The position numbers were made by a program, and so were the translations under genes. Positions 43,043 to 46,775 of a stretch of DNA of 46,775 nt are shown in pieces (position 1 is the stretch's first letter; every line of letters starts with the position of its first letter). This stretch comes from an uncultured Flavobacteriaceae bacterium (GTDB lineage: Bacteria > Bacteroidota > Bacteroidia > Flavobacteriales > Flavobacteriaceae), in contig CAJJDI010000038.1 of NCBI GenBank assembly GCA_905182835.1, forward strand, positions 1-46,775. The letters are read 5' to 3'. The notes beneath the pieces were generated by a model that ran no database searches, had not been told where the DNA came from, and saw only the letters and a list, made by a program, of their open reading frames with translations.

Positions 43043-45511
43043 ATGGCAAAGAATTTAGTAATAGTTGAGTCCCCTGCAAAAGCAAAAACAATCGAAAAAT
43101 TTTTGGGTAAAGAATTTGTTGTCGCATCAAGTTTTGGGCACATTTCTGATTTACCATCCAAAGAACTAGGAGTTGATGTTGAGGGTAATTTTACACCTAC
43201 CTATGAAGTTTCAAAGGATAAAAAAGCTGTTGTTAAAAATTTAAAAGATCTGGCGAGTAAGTCAGAAATGGTTTGGCTAGCTAGTGATGAGGATAGAGAG
43301 GGAGAGGCTATTGCCTGGCACCTTTTTAATTCTTTAAAATTAAAAGAAAACAAAACCAAAAGAATAGTTTTTCATGAAATAACTGAAACTGCTATAAAAA
43401 AGGCTGTTGATAATCCAAGAAAAATTGACTATAATTTAGTTGATGCCCAGCAAGCTAGAAGAGTTCTAGATAGAATTGTAGGTTATGAGCTTTCACCAGT
43501 TTTATGGAGAAAGATAAGAGGTGGTTTATCTGCTGGAAGGGTTCAATCCGTGTCAGTTAGGTTGATTGTTGAAAAAGAGCGTGAAATTACAGGATTCACA
43601 CCCGTATCTTCTTACAAGATAGATTGTGAATTTAAAACATTGGAAGGTGCTTCATTTAAAGCAAGGCTGTCTAAGTCTTTTAATAGTAAAGAGGATGCTT
43701 TAGGTTTTTTAAATAAAAATATTAATTCTAAATTTTCAATTAAAAGTTTAGAAAAAAAACCCACAAAAAAAACACCAGCACCTCCATTTACTACATCAAC
43801 CTTACAACAAGAGGCATCTAGAAAATTATATTTTTCAGTTTCTAAGACCATGACTTTAGCACAGAGACTTTATGAAGCTGGTTTAATTACGTACATGAGA
43901 ACGGACAGTGTAAATTTGTCTAATCATGCTAAAGAAGGAGCAAAAAATGAGATTATAGAATCTTATGGAGAAAAATATTCACACCCTAGGACTTTTAAAG
44001 GAAAAATAAAAGGCGCTCAAGATGCTCACGAGGCAATTAGGCCTACAGATTTTTCTAGAAACTCTGTAAATATAGATAGAGATCAATCTAGATTGTATGA
44101 TTTAATTTGGAAAAGATCTATTTCTTCTCAAATGTCAGATGCTAATCTTGAAAGAACGAATGTTAAAATTCAATCTGATAAACATGATGACCTGTTTGTA
44201 TCTAATGGAGAGGTGATTAAATTTGATGGATTTTTAAAAGTTTATATTGAAAGTACTGATGAAGAGAATCAGGAAAAAGATGATTTGTTACCTAGTTTAT
44301 CAATAAATCAGACCCTAGAAAATAACTATATAAATGCAACACAAAGGTTCTCTAGACCTCCTTACAGGTATACGGAAGCTTCTCTTGTTAAAAAGTTAGA
44401 AGAGCTAGGAATTGGACGTCCATCTACATATGCCCCAACTATTTCAACCATTCAAAACAGAGGATATGTTGAAAAAGGAATGGTAGAAGGAAATAGTAGA
44501 GATTATTCTCAAATTTCACTTATTGAGAACTCTATACATGAAAAAGCCTTGATTGAAAAGCATGGATCTGATAAAGGAAAATTAGTACCTACTGATATAG
44601 GAACTATAGTAACAGATTTCTTAGTTGAGCATTTTGAAAATATTTTAGATTATAATTTTACTGCAAAAGTTGAACAAAATTTTGATGAAATTGCAGATGG
44701 TAAAAAAGAGTGGACTGAGATGATGAAGGAATTTTATAAAGACTTTCATCCAGTGGTTCTTGATGTGAAAGAAAATGCGGAGAGAGAATCAGGAAGAAGA
44801 AACCTTGGTTTTCATCCTGAATCCAAAAGAGAGGTAAGTGTTAGATTAGGTAAATTTGGTCCAATGGTTCAAGTTGGAAATGTTGAAGACGAGGATAAGC
44901 CTTTGTTTGCTAGTTTATCACCTGAAATGCAGATTAGCTCTGTTACATTAGATGAGGCATTAGATTTATTCGAACTTCCTAAAGTTTTAGGTGAATATGA
45001 AAATGAAGAAATTCTTGTTAATAATGGGAGATTTGGCCCATATGTTAAGCACGGAGATAAGTTTATATCCTTACCAAAAGGGATTGCTCCTTTGTCAGTT
45101 TCTTTAGAAGAATCAATTGAATTTATACTCGAAAAACAAAAAGCAGATGCACCGATAGCTACTTATAATGACATGCCGGTTCAAAAAGGAAAAGGAAGAT
45201 TTGGTCCATTTATTAAATGGAACAATACGTTTATAAATGTTAATAAAAAATATGACTGGGATAACTTATCTCAGGATGAAATAGTTGAGTTAATCGAGAC
45301 TAAAATTCAAAAAGATATAGATAAAGTAATTTATGATTGGACTGCGGACAATATTAAAGTTGAGAAAGCAAGATGGGGTAGATTTAATATTATATCAGGG
45401 AAAATTAAAATAGAGCTTCCTAAAACTTTTGATATTGAAAAGTTAACACTTGAAGACGCTAAAGATAGGATAGCTAAACTGTCCAAAAAAAAATCAAAAA
45501 GTAAAAAGTAA
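43043..45511 (+). CDS. topA: DNA topoisomerase I (type IA)
   Basis: Relaxes negative supercoils through a 5'-phosphotyrosine intermediate. TOPRIM domain at the N-terminus (VIVESPAKAKTIEKFLG; SDEDREGEAIAWH with the acidic triad) and catalytic tyrosine in GLITYMRTDS (about residue 285). The C-terminus lacks four-Cys zinc ribbons and instead has topoisomerase C-terminal repeats (LGKFGPMVQVG, NGRFGPYVKHG, KGRFGPFIKW, KARWGRFNI) and a lysine-rich tail. The 822-residue length fits this Bacteroidota architecture. The arginase-fold gene follows after 3 bp. Confidence 0.96.
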   Translation: MAKNLVIVESPAKAKTIEKFLGKEFVVASSFGHISDLPSKELGVDVEGNFTPTYEVSKDKKAVVKNLKDLASKSEMVWLASDEDREGEAIAWHLFNSLKLKENKTKRIVFHEITETAIKKAVDNPRKIDYNLVDAQQARRVLDRIVGYELSPVLWRKIRGGLSAGRVQSVSVRLIVEKEREITGFTPVSSYKIDCEFKTLEGASFKARLSKSFNSKEDALGFLNKNINSKFSIKSLEKKPTKKTPAPPFTTSTLQQEASRKLYFSVSKTMTLAQRLYEAGLITYMRTDSVNLSNHAKEGAKNEIIESYGEKYSHPRTFKGKIKGAQDAHEAIRPTDFSRNSVNIDRDQSRLYDLIWKRSISSQMSDANLERTNVKIQSDKHDDLFVSNGEVIKFDGFLKVYIESTDEENQEKDDLLPSLSINQTLENNYINATQRFSRPPYRYTEASLVKKLEELGIGRPSTYAPTISTIQNRGYVEKGMVEGNSRDYSQISLIENSIHEKALIEKHGSDKGKLVPTDIGTIVTDFLVEHFENILDYNFTAKVEQNFDEIADGKKEWTEMMKEFYKDFHPVVLDVKENAERESGRRNLGFHPESKREVSVRLGKFGPMVQVGNVEDEDKPLFASLSPEMQISSVTLDEALDLFELPKVLGEYENEEILVNNGRFGPYVKHGDKFISLPKGIAPLSVSLEESIEFILEKQKADAPIATYNDMPVQKGKGRFGPFIKWNNTFINVNKKYDWDNLSQDEIVELIETKIQKDIDKVIYDWTADNIKVEKARWGRFNIISGKIKIELPKTFDIEKLTLEDAKDRIAKLSKKKSKSKK

Positions 45512-45514
45512 AAG

Positions 45515-46684
45515 ATGATAGATTATAGTTTTTTAACTCCTGTTGATGATTTGATTTTGTCTCATATGGACTTAAACTCATCTTTAATCTTGGGTAATAG
45601 AATTACCATTCATTCATATAATACCTCACCCCCAGAATTAGATAATGTTGATATCGCAATAATTGGTGTTAGTGAATACAGAAACAGCAACAACTCTCTA
45701 GGAGAGAACTTTTCTTTGATGGAGGTCAGAAAAACCTTTTATAGCCTATTTCCTGGAAATTGGTCATTAAATTTAGTTGATCTAGGGGATTTAAAACTAG
45801 GAAACTCTGTTTCAGACACCTATTTAGCCTTAGAAAGTATTGTTTCCGGCTTACTGAAAAATAATATAATCCCAGTTATTGTCGGAGGGAGTCAAGATCT
45901 CACATATGCAAATTATAGATCTTATGATTTTTTACAAAAAACAGTAAATATTGTAAATGTTGATTCTAATTTTGATCTAGGAGATTCTTCTAAACCCATT
46001 AAAAACAACAGTTATTTAGGTAAGATTATACTGGATAAGCCTCACAATTTATTCAACTACTCTACTTTAGGTTATCAGACATATTTCAATTCTCAAGAAG
46101 AGATTGATCTAATGGATAAGTTATATTTTGAAGCTTACAGACTTGGAGAGTTGAGTAATAATATTCGATACGTAGAGCCTGTTTTAAGAGATGCTAATAT
46201 AGTTACCTTAGACCTTAAGAGTATAAGATCTTCAGAGGTGAGTTCAAAACAAAAATTTTCACCAAATGGATTTAGTGGAAAAGAAATCTGCGCAATCTCA
46301 AGGTATGCAGGTATCAGTAATAAAGTTTCTTCCTTTGGAATATATGAATATATTCCTTCAGTTGAAGATGAGGCAACCGAAATGTTAATAGCTCAAATAT
46401 TGTGGTACTTCATTGAGGGTGTGAATTGTAGAGTAATGGATAGTAATTTTTATAATGAGGATGACTTTCAAAAATACACTGTACTTATTGACGATCAAGA
46501 ATTGGTGTTTTTAAAAAGTGTAAAATCTTCAAGATGGTGGGTAGAAATTCCATTCTTACAAAATTCAAATAATAAATTAGAAGAACACTCGTTATTACCA
46601 TGTATGCATCAAGATTATGTTGATGCAAGTAAAGGGGTAATTCCTGAGAGGTGGTATAAAGCGCAGAAAAAAAACATAATATAA
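45515..46684 (+). CDS. Arginase/formimidoylglutamase-fold protein with degenerate metal site
   Basis: A 389-residue ureohydrolase-fold protein that would often be annotated as formimidoylglutamase. The three metal motifs are recognisable but broken: GGDH is GGSQ (124-127), DAHxD is DSNFD (150-154), and the SxDxDxxDP region is TLDLKSIRSSE (231-241). Of six expected Mn ligands only D150, D154 and D233 remain; two His and one Asp are replaced by Q127, N152 and K235. It is therefore probably not a binuclear-manganese hydrolase. It starts 3 bp after topA and shares its transcript. No hut genes are nearby. I recall it next to topA, and often near gldK, in flavobacteria, so a link to gliding/T9SS is possible but unproven here. 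Confidence 0.72.
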   Translation: MIDYSFLTPVDDLILSHMDLNSSLILGNRITIHSYNTSPPELDNVDIAIIGVSEYRNSNNSLGENFSLMEVRKTFYSLFPGNWSLNLVDLGDLKLGNSVSDTYLALESIVSGLLKNNIIPVIVGGSQDLTYANYRSYDFLQKTVNIVNVDSNFDLGDSSKPIKNNSYLGKIILDKPHNLFNYSTLGYQTYFNSQEEIDLMDKLYFEAYRLGELSNNIRYVEPVLRDANIVTLDLKSIRSSEVSSKQKFSPNGFSGKEICAISRYAGISNKVSSFGIYEYIPSVEDEATEMLIAQILWYFIEGVNCRVMDSNFYNEDDFQKYTVLIDDQELVFLKSVKSSRWWVEIPFLQNSNNKLEEHSLLPCMHQDYVDASKGVIPERWYKAQKKNII

Positions 46685-46726
46685 TTATCTAATTAATGTT
46701 GATAGATACGTCAAATACACTGCAAA

Positions 46727-46757
46727 TTGGTTTAAATTTTGGTCAAGAGTATAATTG
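46727..46757 (+). promoter_or_regulatory. Promoter candidate for a gene beyond the window
   Basis: TTG at 46727-46729, 20 bp, then TATAATTG at 46750-46757 (one mismatch to TAnnTTTG). The last 91 bases hold no ORF start that I can support, so this may drive a plus-strand gene just outside. Confidence 0.3.
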
Positions 46758-46775
46758 ACTGCTGAATTGTCTAAT

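Noticed and set aside
46685-46775. Start of gldK at the window end
   Set aside because: I expected it from recalled synteny, but no credible start codon with a lipoprotein signal is present in the last 91 bases; only a promoter candidate can be supported.

Overview
The window is a gene-dense, AT-rich stretch of a Flavobacteriia-type Bacteroidota chromosome, probably marine and with a compact genome. Support comes from gliding and type IX secretion markers (gldB, gldC, two secreted proteins with T9SS C-terminal sorting domains), promoters of the Bacteroidota form TTG-N~20-TAnnTTTG, short Bacteroidota-style lipoprotein signals, a TonB-dependent receptor with an N-terminal carboxypeptidase-regulatory-like domain, and gene strings I recognise from flavobacteria (leu cluster; pheA-tyrA-DAHP synthase-rsgA-dtd-mazG-aroA-queA-rlmN; nadE-gldB-gldC; purH-mreBCD-mrdA-rodA; miaB-sigma54 activator-lptE-secG-groESL). 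I saw no rRNA, tRNA, CRISPR array, IS element or prophage. No gap between genes exceeds 300 bases.

Layout. 1-8.1 kb holds branched-chain amino acid synthesis: the 3' part of ilvA (ending without a regulatory domain), a GH13 lipoprotein, then leuA-leuC-leuD-cimA-like-leuB. 8.1-15.2 kb holds aromatic amino acid synthesis: a leader-peptide attenuator, pheA, an aminotransferase, tyrA and a DAHP synthase/chorismate mutase fusion, followed by rsgA, dtd, a MazG-like gene and aroA. 15.2-17.4 kb has queA and rlmN, closed by a strong bidirectional terminator. 17.4-20.1 kb has two minus-strand T9SS cargo proteins. 20.3-24.4 kb has dnaG (zinc ligands lost), nadE, gldB and gldC. 24.4-31.5 kb is the minus-strand purH and cell-elongation operon. 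31.7-36.5 kb has a TonB receptor paired with a heavy-metal-associated small protein, and an M13 metallopeptidase. 36.6-42.8 kb is a minus-strand string from miaB to groEL. 43.0-46.7 kb has topA and an arginase-fold protein that has lost metal ligands.

The most interesting item is upstream of pheA. A 27-codon ORF (8171-8254) encodes a peptide with the core FYYHFYYHFYFF. It is followed by a perfect 8-bp hairpin and a T-tract (8277-8303) that abuts the real pheA ATG (8304). A competing pairing (8237-8249 with 8271-8282) would break the hairpin. This is the architecture of ribosome-mediated transcription attenuation responding to both phenylalanine and tyrosine, placed before an operon that makes both. 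It also shows that the longer pheA reading frame starting at 8274 is an artefact that translates the terminator.

Other points: a Leptospira-type citramalate synthase inside the leu operon, next to a threonine deaminase with no regulatory domain, implies two routes to isoleucine with control shifted to the citramalate branch; the TonB receptor and metal-binding protein both carry adjacent-cysteine pairs; and the miaB promoter carries overlapping palindromes. All functional calls rest on reading motifs by eye and recalled family knowledge; no search or folding program was run.
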